Of a DNA stretch of 64,000 nt, positions 5,883 to 13,335 are shown piece after piece. The notes beneath the pieces were generated by a model that saw only the letters and a program-made list of their open reading frames with translations, was not told where the DNA came from and did not search any database. The stretch spans positions 1-64,000 of the forward strand of contig CAJOJQ010000012.1 of assembly GCA_905234985.1 (NCBI GenBank), written 5' to 3'. Numbering within the stretch: the stretch's first letter is position 1; each line of letters starts with the position of its first letter. A program made the position numbers and the translations under genes. This DNA comes from an uncultured Christensenellaceae bacterium. GTDB taxonomy: Bacteria; Bacillota; Clostridia; Christensenellales; Aristaeellaceae.

Positions 5883-7042
5883 TGGCAAAGAAAGCAGTTT
5901 CCGGGAATGGAAGCATCCGGCAGCGTCCCGATGGAAGATGGGAAGGGCGTATTTCCCTGGGGCGTGACGGCGGCGGGAAACGGGTTTCCAAGTCCTTCTA
6001 TGGCAGCACGCAAAAGGAAGTAGCTGAAAAAATCCGGCAAGCCACCGCGCAGAAGGATGAAGGGACATTCATTGCACCAAATAAAATGACGGTTTCTTCC
6101 TGGATGAACACATGGTTAGCTGAATACACGGGCAGTATCAAGGAAAACACGCTCGTTTCCTATCGTGTACAAACTGAACATAATATTCTGCCCCTGCTGG
6201 GCGCTGTGAAGCTGTCCGCGCTCCAGCCTCACCACGTTCAAAAGGCTGTGAATACCCTGTTCAAACGGCCTGAAAAGCCCCTTTCCGCTAAATCTATCAA
6301 GAATTGTTATGGTGTTCTTCACAAGGCTCTTTCCCAGGCTGTGCTAAATGGCTACATTGCGAAAAATCCTTGTGACGGTGTACAGCTTCCCAGGGTGGAA
6401 AAGAAAGAGATTTCACCCCTGAATGAAGCACAAATCCGTGAATTTCTGAAAGCTATCAAAGGGCACAGAAATGAAATCCTTTTCCGGGTTGCGCTGTTCA
6501 CGGGTATGCGTCAAGGGGAATTGATGGGCCTGCAATGGGAAAACGTGGATTTCAAAGCCGGGTCAATTCTTGTCTGTCAGCAAATGATTCACGAAAAGAA
6601 AAAAGACGGTGCTTATAAACTGGCCCCCACGAAAACAGACGGCATCCGCAAAATCACCCCGGCCCCCATCGTTATGGATTGGCTGAAAGAGTGGAAAAAG
6701 GAACAGGCTGTTCAGCGGCTGTCCCTGGGGGATAAATGGGGAGATGAATTTGATGGGCTTGTGTTTACGGATGAAATGGGAAAACACATGAGGAACACAA
6801 CTCTAACCCATGAGGCTACTATGCTTGGAAAGAAAATCGGAAAAGAAGGTTTCCGTTTCCATGATCTGAGGCACAGTTACGCCGTTGCGGCTATCCGTGC
6901 CGGGGATGATATGAAAACCGTTTCAAGCAACTTGGGCCACACTACAATCAGCATCACGATGGATATTTACGCCAGCTTCACCGATGACATGGCAACGGCA
7001 TCCGCAAACCGCATGAACGCCTATATCAGCGCCAATTTCTAA
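5879..7042 (+). CDS. int: Tyrosine-family integrase
   Basis: A 387-residue phage/ICE integrase. Residues 10-55 are the AP2-like arm-binding domain (GSIRQRPDGRWEGRISLGRD), 70-170 the SAM-like core-binding domain, 180-380 the catalytic domain. All catalytic residues are visible: R211 (TGMRQGE), K252, H328 and R331 (HDLRHSY), H354 (LGHTT) and the nucleophile Y364 (MDIYA). It catalyses recombination between the tRNA-Trp attB and the element's attP through 23-bp cores. Its gene ends 85 bp from attR, the normal position, and overlaps the repressor gene by 4 bases, so the two are co-expressed. Confidence 0.95.
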   Translation: MMAKKAVSGNGSIRQRPDGRWEGRISLGRDGGGKRVSKSFYGSTQKEVAEKIRQATAQKDEGTFIAPNKMTVSSWMNTWLAEYTGSIKENTLVSYRVQTEHNILPLLGAVKLSALQPHHVQKAVNTLFKRPEKPLSAKSIKNCYGVLHKALSQAVLNGYIAKNPCDGVQLPRVEKKEISPLNEAQIREFLKAIKGHRNEILFRVALFTGMRQGELMGLQWENVDFKAGSILVCQQMIHEKKKDGAYKLAPTKTDGIRKITPAPIVMDWLKEWKKEQAVQRLSLGDKWGDEFDGLVFTDEMGKHMRNTTLTHEATMLGKKIGKEGFRFHDLRHSYAVAAIRAGDDMKTVSSNLGHTTISITMDIYASFTDDMATASANRMNAYISANF

Positions 7043-7048
7043 GCTGGT

Positions 7049-7066
7049 GTGGGTAAAAGTGTGGGT
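7049..7066 (+). repeat. Right arm-type integrase sites (two GTGGGT repeats)
   Basis: GTGGGTAAAA occurs at 7049 and 7061, 12 bp apart and just after the integrase stop codon. They match the three copies at 1314-1342 near attL in sequence, spacing and orientation. Confidence 0.6.
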
Positions 7067-7091
7067 AAAAGCATATTTTTAAGCAAAGAAA

Positions 7092-7121
7092 AAGCCCTGA
7101 AACGCTTATGTTTCAAGGCTT
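7092..7121. terminator. Bidirectional terminator between integrase and tRNA-Trp
   Basis: AAGCCCTGAAAC (7092-7103) and GTTTCAAGGCTT (7110-7121) form a 12-position stem with one mismatch and a 6-base loop. T-rich sequence follows on both strands, so it can end both the integrase mRNA and the tRNA transcript. Confidence 0.8.
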
Positions 7122-7127
7122 TTCTTG

Positions 7128-7150
7128 TGGCAGGGGAAGAAGGATTCGAA
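7128..7150. repeat. attR, right 23-bp direct repeat within tRNA-Trp
   Basis: Identical to 1183-1205. On the minus strand it covers the tRNA from the T-loop (TTCGAA) through the acceptor strand to the encoded CCA, so integration leaves a full tRNA gene. Confidence 0.9.
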
Positions 7151-7201
7151 CCCTCAACAAAGGTTTTGGAGACCCACGTGTTACCATTACACCATTCCCC
7201 T
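7128..7201 (-). tRNA. tRNA-Trp (anticodon CCA)
   Basis: A 74-base cloverleaf: acceptor AGGGGAA/TTCCCCT, D stem GTGT/ACAC, anticodon loop CTCCAAA with CCA, variable loop TGTT, T stem GAGGG/CCTTC with TTCGAAT loop, discriminator G and encoded CCA. The anticodon stem TGGGT/ACCTT is weak: the outermost pair is T-T and the next a G-T wobble. It is driven by a consensus promoter and is the target site of the integrative element. Confidence 0.93.
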
Positions 7202-7214
7202 ACGCAACGGGCAT

Positions 7215-7243
7215 ATTATAACGCATGCGGGGCGCGTTGTCAA
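7215..7243 (-). promoter_or_regulatory. Consensus promoter of tRNA-Trp
   Basis: Minus strand TTGACA (7238-7243), 17 bases, TATAAT (7215-7220): a perfect sigma-A consensus, as expected for a stable RNA. Just upstream, 7270-7308 holds short GCCGGGAAAA-type tandem repeats of no known role. Confidence 0.9.
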
Positions 7244-7316
7244 CAGTTTTTTTCTGGGTTTGCGCAGAAAGCCGGGAAAAAGCCGGGAAAAGCCGGGAAA
7301 GCCGGGCGGGGTTTGC

Positions 7317-7345
7317 TTGCCATTTCCGGCGCGATTTTATATAAT
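7317..7345 (+). promoter_or_regulatory. Promoter of the P-loop kinase gene
   Basis: TTGCCA (7317-7322), 17-base spacer, TATAAT (7340-7345), 38 bases before the ATG at 7383. Confidence 0.75.
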
Positions 7346-7382
7346 GGGGAAGGAAAAAAGCGCGAAGAATCGAGGCTTGCGT

Positions 7383-8132
7383 ATGATTGAGCATCCGATA
7401 ACCATCAACGGGATCGACGTGCTGGCACGGTACAGCGAACGGGCGGTGAAAGAAATTTTTTTGCCGGTTTTGAAAAAACTGGAGAGCTTACGGAGGGAAA
7501 AGGGCGGCAGGGCGCTCATGATGCTGGCCGCACCGCCCGGCGCGGGGAAAAGCACGCTGCTCAGCTTCCTGGAACGGCTGTCCCGGGAACAGGGCATGGA
7601 AGGCGTTCAGTCCATCGGCATGGACGGCTTTCACCGGCGGCAGGAATATCTTCTATCCCACCAGATTGAACGGGACGGGCGGCTGATCTCCATGGTAGCC
7701 ATCAAGGGCGCGCCGATCACCTTTGACCTGGAAAGCCTTACGGAACGGGTGGAAAGGGTGGCGGCGGGGGAGACCTGCGGCTGGCCGAAGTACGACAGGC
7801 TGCTTCACAATCCGGTGGAAAACGCCTTGCTGGTACACGGCGATATCGTGCTGCTGGAGGGCAATTATCTGCTGCTGGATGTGGATGGCTGGCGCGATTT
7901 AAAGTCTTTTGCGGATTACACCGTTTCCATCCGCGCCGATGAAGGGCTTCTGCGGGATCGGCTCATTGAAAGGCGGATCAAAACGGGCGTGGAAAAGGAC
8001 GCCGCCACCCAATTTGTGGATTTCAGCGATATGCCCAACGTGCGCCTTTGCTTAGAAAAAACCTTGCCCGCCGACGTACAGCTGACCGTCGACGGGCAAG
8101 GAGATTATCACATCGCAAGCATTACAGGGTGA
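7383..8132 (+). CDS. Nucleoside/nucleotide kinase family P-loop protein
   Basis: A 249-residue protein of the uridine kinase/pantothenate kinase-like group. The Walker A motif APPGAGKST is at residues 50-58; SIGMDGFHRR fits the substrate-binding loop of this group and DIVLLEGNYLLLD the Walker-B-like strand. RADEGLLRDRLIERRIKTG resembles the lid region. A longer in-frame start at 7125 lies inside the tRNA and is rejected; GAGG precedes the ATG at 7383 and a good promoter is in place. Likely phosphorylates a sugar, nucleoside or vitamin-type substrate; specificity is not visible. Its end overlaps the convergent Na/Pi gene by 11 bases. Confidence 0.8.
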   Translation: MIEHPITINGIDVLARYSERAVKEIFLPVLKKLESLRREKGGRALMMLAAPPGAGKSTLLSFLERLSREQGMEGVQSIGMDGFHRRQEYLLSHQIERDGRLISMVAIKGAPITFDLESLTERVERVAAGETCGWPKYDRLLHNPVENALLVHGDIVLLEGNYLLLDVDGWRDLKSFADYTVSIRADEGLLRDRLIERRIKTGVEKDAATQFVDFSDMPNVRLCLEKTLPADVQLTVDGQGDYHIASITG

Positions 8133-9873
8133 ACCGGGCGACGTAATCCTCGTAGGCGATTTGGAAGGACAGGGACTGGGCTTCCTTGATGCGGCGCAGG
8201 CCCGCGTGAGTGTCGAAAGCGTCTTCTTCCAATTCCAGCATGGCAACGGCGATATTGGAGCAGTGGTCGCTGACGCGCTCGATGCTGGTGAGGACGTCGT
8301 TGAATACGAAGCCCTGCCGGATGGTGCAGTTGCCCTGCTGCAGGCGCTCGATGTGACGGCGCTTGGATTCGTCGCAGAGCTGGTCGATCAGCTCTTCCAG
8401 GGGTTCCACCCGGGAAGCCAGGGTCAAGTCGCTCTTTTCAAAGGCCTGGGTGGTCAGCCGCACGATCTCGCGCACAGCCGCGCTGAGTACGGACAGCTCC
8501 CGGGTGGCCTGATCGGAAAAGTCGATTTTCTTTTCGTGAATTTCCTGCGCGCTCTGGGCGATGTTCAGGGCGTGGTCTGAAATGCGCTCAAAATCCGTGA
8601 GCGTGTGCAGATATTTGGACACATCCTCGTTCTGGCGGCGGGTAAGCTCCCGTCCCGTCAGCTTCACCAGATAGGAACCCAGCGCGTCCTCGTACTTGTC
8701 GCAGTCGGATTCCATCTTTTCTACTTCCGCGAACCCTTCCTTGGAATAATTGGCCGTCAGGGAAAGGGCGGCGGAAAGGGCTTCCCGGGCGCGCTCCGCC
8801 ATGTCCACGATGGTCAGGCGGCTCTGCTCCACGGCCAGGGCCGGGTGAGTCAGGAAGCGTTCTTCCAGCCGCACGGTGAGCTGATCGGCTTCCTGGGGCT
8901 TTTCCCGAACGATGAGCCGCACCAGCTTTTCCAGCGCGTCGGTGAAGGGCAGAAGCAGCAGCACCATGGCGAGGCGCAGGACGGTGTTCACAAAGGCCAG
9001 GGAGAAGGGGTTCATAATGGCTTTCACGAAGGGGAAAACGATAAACGCTTCCACCAGATAGAACAGCGCCGCGCAGACGATCACGCTGATGGTGGCGGCC
9101 ACCAGGTAAACCGCCGCCGTGCGCTTGCCGTCGGCGTTTGCGCCCAAGGCGGAAAGCAGCACGGGGAACGCCGCGCCGATGGCGACGCCCATGAGCAGGG
9201 GCAGGGCGGATTCAAAGGTCATGGCCCCGGTCACAGAAAGGGCCTGCACGATACCGACGGCGGCGGAGGCGGACTGCAAAATGCCCGTAAACAGCGCGCC
9301 CGCCAGAATGCCGAGGATGGGGTTGGAGAGCGTCGCCAGGGTTTCGGTGAACCAGGGCTGCTTGCCAAGGTCCGAAACGGCGTTGCTCATGACGCTCATG
9401 CCGAACATGAGTACCGTAAAGCCCATCAGGATATCGCCCAAATGGTGCTGTTCCTTCTTTTTGGAAAACACCCGCAGGAACACGCCGATGATTGCCACGA
9501 TGCCGGTGAGGGTGGCGGTGGAAAGCAGGCTCAGGATGCCGGAACTGCCTTCAATGTAGCTTAAGCTGATGATCCAGCCGGTGATGGAGGTGCCCAAAAT
9601 GGCCCCCAAAATCACCCCGATGGCTTGACGCAGCTTCATCATGCCCGCGTTGACGAAGCCCACCACCATGACCGACGTGGCGCAGGAGGATTGGATCACC
9701 GCCGTGACGCCCGTGCCCAGCAGCACGCCGCGAAAGGTGGTGCTGGAGAGCCGGTAAAGCACCAGCTCCAATTGGTTTCCAGCCACGCGCTTTAAGCCGT
9801 CGCCCATGAGCGTCATGCCGAACAGGAACAGGGCAATGCCGCTGCCCAGGGAAATGATCTGCGTAATGTCCAT
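8122..9873 (-). CDS. Na+/phosphate cotransporter family protein with PhoU-like domain
   Basis: A 583-residue membrane protein of the NptA/YjbB type. The N-terminal 320 residues contain two inverted transport repeats, each with the QSS-type motif (AVIQSSCATSVMVVGF near residue 60 and GILQSASAAVGIVQAL near 215). Residues 350-583 form a cytoplasmic helical PhoU-like domain (ADFERISDHALNIAQ type motifs: LTDFERISDHALN and TSIERVSDHCSNI). It would move phosphate with sodium and be tuned through the PhoU part. Start at the ATG at 9873; the GNAT gene upstream ends 31 bases before it. An inverted repeat TCATGATG/CATCATGA lies in that gap. Confidence 0.92.
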   Translation of the reverse strand: MDITQIISLGSGIALFLFGMTLMGDGLKRVAGNQLELVLYRLSSTTFRGVLLGTGVTAVIQSSCATSVMVVGFVNAGMMKLRQAIGVILGAILGTSITGWIISLSYIEGSSGILSLLSTATLTGIVAIIGVFLRVFSKKKEQHHLGDILMGFTVLMFGMSVMSNAVSDLGKQPWFTETLATLSNPILGILAGALFTGILQSASAAVGIVQALSVTGAMTFESALPLLMGVAIGAAFPVLLSALGANADGKRTAAVYLVAATISVIVCAALFYLVEAFIVFPFVKAIMNPFSLAFVNTVLRLAMVLLLLPFTDALEKLVRLIVREKPQEADQLTVRLEERFLTHPALAVEQSRLTIVDMAERAREALSAALSLTANYSKEGFAEVEKMESDCDKYEDALGSYLVKLTGRELTRRQNEDVSKYLHTLTDFERISDHALNIAQSAQEIHEKKIDFSDQATRELSVLSAAVREIVRLTTQAFEKSDLTLASRVEPLEELIDQLCDESKRRHIERLQQGNCTIRQGFVFNDVLTSIERVSDHCSNIAVAMLELEEDAFDTHAGLRRIKEAQSLSFQIAYEDYVARFTL

Positions 9874-9904
9874 AAGCGTCCCCTTTCATGATGACTTTGC
9901 CGCA

Positions 9905-10351
9905 TCATGACAGCTTCTTTTGAAATAGCTGATCCGTCGTGCCGTAAATCGTTTCGCAATCCCCAATTTTTTTAAATCCGTACTTTTCATAAAGGCCGTA
10001 CTCGCCGCTCATAAGGTAAATATTTTCATAACCGATGGCTTTCGCGTAATTGCACGCCGCCGCGATCATCTTTTCGGAGATTCTTTTTCCCCGACTCCTT
10101 TCGTCCACGAATACAAAACCGATGAAGGGCGCGTATCCGCTGTCCTCCGGCAACTCGTCCTTCTTTGCGAACGTACAATATCCAACGATTTGGTTTTTTT
10201 CTATGGCCGCGATCACCCGTTCCGGATCCTGGAATTCGTGATTCCTCATCATTTTGGCAAGATAAGGCCCTGCTTTCCAGGAACAGGTTTCGGCGAAAGC
10301 AATCGTTTGATCCCAAAACGGATGCTCCTGCGTCATCAAAACGATTTCCAT
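9905..10351 (-). CDS. GNAT-family N-acetyltransferase
   Basis: A 148-residue single-domain GNAT protein. FIGFVFVDERSRGKRISEKM matches strand 4 and the acetyl-CoA pyrophosphate loop (usually Q/RxxGxG/A; here RSRGKRIS), and LMSGEYGLYEKYGFKKIG is the typical C-terminal YEKxGF segment. AAAGGAGG lies 7 bases before the ATG. It sits in the same direction as the Na/Pi gene with a 31-base gap and may be co-transcribed. The acceptor substrate (small amine, antibiotic or peptide N-terminus) cannot be read from sequence. Confidence 0.85.
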   Translation of the reverse strand: MEIVLMTQEHPFWDQTIAFAETCSWKAGPYLAKMMRNHEFQDPERVIAAIEKNQIVGYCTFAKKDELPEDSGYAPFIGFVFVDERSRGKRISEKMIAAACNYAKAIGYENIYLMSGEYGLYEKYGFKKIGDCETIYGTTDQLFQKKLS

Positions 10352-10506
10352 TCAAACCTCCTTTGCGCCGCGTTCCGTCAAGCCATCCTTCGCCGTAAAT
10401 TCCCATAGAATGACTCAAAATAAGTATACCATATAGAAGGAGGTTCCGCAATTTGCCGCAAACCGAAAAGTTTTACAATTCTGTGTAGAAAATGTGACGA
10501 AAGAAT

Positions 10507-10535
10507 TTGATAATCCGTGCCGCGTATGTTATAAT
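10507..10535 (+). promoter_or_regulatory. Promoter of dnaX
   Basis: TTGATA (10507-10512), 17 bases, TATAAT (10530-10535). The 5' leader contains a GTCGGCG/CGCCGAC hairpin (about 10546-10583). It does not match the SRP RNA that often precedes dnaX in Firmicutes. Confidence 0.8.
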
Positions 10536-10599
10536 GGGTGCCAGGTCGGCGGACAAGCAAAACGAGTCGCGGCACGCCGACAACCAGAGGAGGATGCGT

Positions 10600-12213
10600 A
10601 TGTATCAGGCTTTGTACCGGGTATGGCGGCCCAAAACCTTTTCGGACATGGTGGGCCAGGAAGCCATCGTGCGCACCCTGCGCAATCAGGTGATGACGGG
10701 GCGGGTGGCCCACGCCTATCTGTTCTGCGGCAGCCGGGGCACGGGCAAAACCAGTGCGGCCCGCATCCTGACCCGGGCCATCAACTGCCTGAATCCCCAG
10801 AACGGCGACCCCTGCGGAGAATGCGAAAGCTGCCGCACCATCGAGGCCGACGCCTCCTTCGACGTGTATGAAATGGACGCCGCCAGCAACAGCCGGGTGG
10901 AGGAAATTCGTGAATTGCTGGAAAAGGTGGATTATCCGCCTCAGTTCGGCAAATATAAGGTGTATATCATCGACGAAGTACACATGCTGAGCAACGCGGC
11001 GTTCAACGCGCTGCTGAAAACCCTGGAAGAGCCGCCGGAATACATGGTGTTTATCTTAGCGACCACCGAGCCGCAGAAGCTGCCCTCCACCATCCTTTCC
11101 CGCTGCCAGCGGTACGATTTCGGCCGCTATTCCGAGGAACAGATCGCCGGGCACCTGCAAAAGGTGGTGGAGCAGAGCGGGGAAACCGCCGAGCCGGAAG
11201 CGCTGGAGCTGGTGGCTCGCGCGGCGGAGGGCGGCATGCGCGACGCCCTGTCCATCCTGGATATGTGCATGGGTTCCGGGGAAAAGATCACGGAGGAACA
11301 CGTGCGCGCCGCCCTGGGCACGGCGGATCGGGCCTTCCTGTTTTCCTTCGCCGACGCTATCGCCCACCGGGACGGGGGCGAAGCCCTGCGGCTGATCGAG
11401 GAATTGATGCGCGGGGGCCGGGACGTGCAGGTGTTTTTGAAGGACGTGTCGGCGCACCTGCGCCTGCTCATGGCCGCGCTGCTGTGCGGGCCGGGGGAGG
11501 GCCTGCCGGGCGTCAGCGGCGAAAACGCCAAGCGATACGCCGAGCAGGCCAAGCAGTTTTCCCAGCAGCGCCTGCTTCGGGTGCTGGACGGCTGCATGCG
11601 CGCCGAGGCGGATACCCGCTGGGCGGCTTCGGCCCGGTCTGTGCTGGAGGTGTTCGCCCTGAAAGCCTGCGACCAGCCGGAAGAAAAGGATATGGAAGCC
11701 CTGCTGGAGCGCGTGGCAGAACTGGAACAGCGTTTATATGAGCTGGAAAAGAACGGCGTGCGCGCCGCCGCTCCGGCTGACGGCGCGCAGACGGAGAAAA
11801 AACCGGAAAAGCCCGCCGGGCCTGTGTCCCGGCCCATCGTGGAAACGCCGGTTCCCGCAGGCAGCCGCGCGCCCAAGGACGTGTGGAACGACGCGCTGAA
11901 AACCATCAAAAAAACGGAACCCGCCATTTACGGCCCCCTGTCCCGGGCCAAATACGGCGGATTCCAAAACGGCGTATACCGGGCCTTGTTCGGTCCCGGC
12001 GAAGAAATTTTTATGACTATGCTTTCCGCCCCGGAGCGGAAAGGCAAAATTGAAAACGCGCTGAACCAGGCGGGGGGCGATCACGCCGCATTTGAGGCGC
12101 TGCCCCAGATGATGCCCGCGGGCGCCGACGCCGAGGCCGAAAAACGTCAGGAAAAAAGCGTGAACGACCTGATCGACATGTTCGGCCGGAACAAGGTTCA
12201 GATCGACGAGTAA
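10600..12213 (+). CDS. dnaX: DNA polymerase III subunits gamma/tau
   Basis: A 537-residue clamp-loader ATPase. Walker A GSRGTGKT at residues 44-51, the zinc-binding cysteines C63, C72, C75 and C78, Walker B VYIIDEVHML at 121-130, sensor ATTEP and the SRC arginine-finger motif at 167-169 are all present, followed by the lid and collar domains and a tau-like C-terminal extension after about residue 370. AGAGGAGG places the start at the ATG of MYQALYRV (10600); the ATG at 10594 is too close to the Shine-Dalgarno. The usual downstream partners ybaB and recR are absent; a membrane protein gene follows 18 bases later. Confidence 0.97.
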   Translation: MYQALYRVWRPKTFSDMVGQEAIVRTLRNQVMTGRVAHAYLFCGSRGTGKTSAARILTRAINCLNPQNGDPCGECESCRTIEADASFDVYEMDAASNSRVEEIRELLEKVDYPPQFGKYKVYIIDEVHMLSNAAFNALLKTLEEPPEYMVFILATTEPQKLPSTILSRCQRYDFGRYSEEQIAGHLQKVVEQSGETAEPEALELVARAAEGGMRDALSILDMCMGSGEKITEEHVRAALGTADRAFLFSFADAIAHRDGGEALRLIEELMRGGRDVQVFLKDVSAHLRLLMAALLCGPGEGLPGVSGENAKRYAEQAKQFSQQRLLRVLDGCMRAEADTRWAASARSVLEVFALKACDQPEEKDMEALLERVAELEQRLYELEKNGVRAAAPADGAQTEKKPEKPAGPVSRPIVETPVPAGSRAPKDVWNDALKTIKKTEPAIYGPLSRAKYGGFQNGVYRALFGPGEEIFMTMLSAPERKGKIENALNQAGGDHAAFEALPQMMPAGADAEAEKRQEKSVNDLIDMFGRNKVQIDE

Positions 12214-12231
12214 TCAGGAAAGGAACTGCGC

Positions 12232-13335
12232 ATGAATTACAATCGCGGCCAATACAACGAATCGCCCATGTACAATTTAAAAAAGCGGGCGGAAAGAAAA
12301 AGGGAAGAAGAACCGGACATGGAGCAGGAAAACGGCCCGGCGCTGCAGCAGCGGCATACGGCCCTTTCCTTGCTGCTGTCCGTCGTGCTGCCCGTGCTGT
12401 TTTTGGTGAGCCTGGCGGTGCATTATACCCCGCTGCGCATCGTCTTTTTGGGGCTGACCGGGGTATGCCTGCTGGCGATGTGGCTCATGCGGGCTTTTGT
12501 GCGCAGCGCCCGGAATACCCTTACGGTAGTTTATTTGGCGCTGGCGGCGGTGATTGCCCTGGCGATGATCATCAACCGTCAGGCGCCGGAAAGCCGCGCC
12601 GCGTCCGCCGCCCAGGGACAAACCTCCCTGTATTCCAGTCAGGACGGCGTGAGCGCTTATGTGCCTGAGACGCCCGCCCCCACCGAGGAACCGGAATCGG
12701 AAGAGGATACCGCCGCCGTCGTATCGGAAACCGAGGCGCGGCTGGAAGCGTTCTTTGAGGTTTGGGCCTCCAAGAACGTGTCGGTCATGAAAGAATACTG
12801 CCTGCCCTCCTGGGTGAACGAGCAGCAGTCCGCGGAAACCGTGCTGTTTCAGATGCTCAGCCGCAGCAAGCCCGTGGGGAAGCCAGTGGTGGAAGATACG
12901 TCGGGCGGAACCGACGGCGCCAATTCCCGTATCCTGACCGTGAAAGTGGAGTTTGACGAGAACGGCGAAAGCATCGTAAAACGCATGCGGGTGATCCTGC
13001 GGAAGATCAACGGCGTGTGGTACATCGACCCCAATTCTCTGGACGGCGTGAAGGTGGACGAGGCCGCGGAGGCCGCCGCCCAGGCTAACGTCCAGAAAAT
13101 CGCCAGCACCATCGCGCCCACCGAGGTGCCGAACCCCAACGCCTCTGGCATCACCTTGTATTATAATTTGCACGGCGGCAAGTATTACCATACCAAGCCC
13201 AACTGCGAGGCTGTGGATCCCAGCTATTGGCCGCTGCTGGGTGAATTCCCCTACGAGCTGATCAACAGCAAGGAATACAGCAAGCTGCTGCCCTGCTCCA
13301 AATGCGGCGCGCCCGCACGGCCTGCGGCATACTAA
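12232..13335 (+). CDS. Membrane protein with C-terminal Ada-like zinc motif
   Basis: A 367-residue protein. After a charged cytoplasmic N-terminus, residues about 45-125 hold three hydrophobic segments (LSLLLSVVLPVLFLVSLAV, RIVFLGLTGVCLLAMWLM, LTVVYLALAAVIALAMII). A Glu/Pro-rich linker leads to a region resembling NTF2-like domains (EARLEAFFEVWASKNVSVMK) and the last 55 residues carry YYHTKPNCEA ... LPCSKCGAP, a pattern like the small metal-binding segment seen in Ada-like proteins (YH-C...CxxC). It follows dnaX by 18 bases with its own AGGAAAGG. Function unknown; topology suggests an envelope-facing domain. Confidence 0.65.
   Translation: MNYNRGQYNESPMYNLKKRAERKREEEPDMEQENGPALQQRHTALSLLLSVVLPVLFLVSLAVHYTPLRIVFLGLTGVCLLAMWLMRAFVRSARNTLTVVYLALAAVIALAMIINRQAPESRAASAAQGQTSLYSSQDGVSAYVPETPAPTEEPESEEDTAAVVSETEARLEAFFEVWASKNVSVMKEYCLPSWVNEQQSAETVLFQMLSRSKPVGKPVVEDTSGGTDGANSRILTVKVEFDENGESIVKRMRVILRKINGVWYIDPNSLDGVKVDEAAEAAAQANVQKIASTIAPTEVPNPNASGITLYYNLHGGKYYHTKPNCEAVDPSYWPLLGEFPYELINSKEYSKLLPCSKCGAPARPAAY

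Larger units (their letters stand above)
1183..7150. mobile_element. tRNA-Trp integrative element, satellite-like
   Basis: A 5.97-kb segment bounded by a 23-bp perfect direct repeat (1183-1205 and 7128-7150). The right copy is the 3' end of tRNA-Trp including CCA. It encodes a tyrosine integrase next to the right end, an XRE repressor translationally coupled to it, a divergent excisionase and a leftward operon with a replication-type protein, a PDDEXK nuclease, a DUF5681 protein and small proteins. Base composition is visibly AT-richer than flanking chromosome. No capsid, portal, large terminase, holin, relaxase or conjugation gene is present. The int/repressor versus xis/replication arrangement is like Gram-positive phage-inducible islands; a degenerate prophage or a replicating integrative element are alternatives. 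Confidence 0.85.

Noticed and set aside
10536-10599. SRP (4.5S/6S-like) RNA before dnaX
   Set aside because: The segment forms a GTCGGCG/CGCCGAC hairpin but lacks the conserved SRP tetraloop and symmetric-loop sequence.
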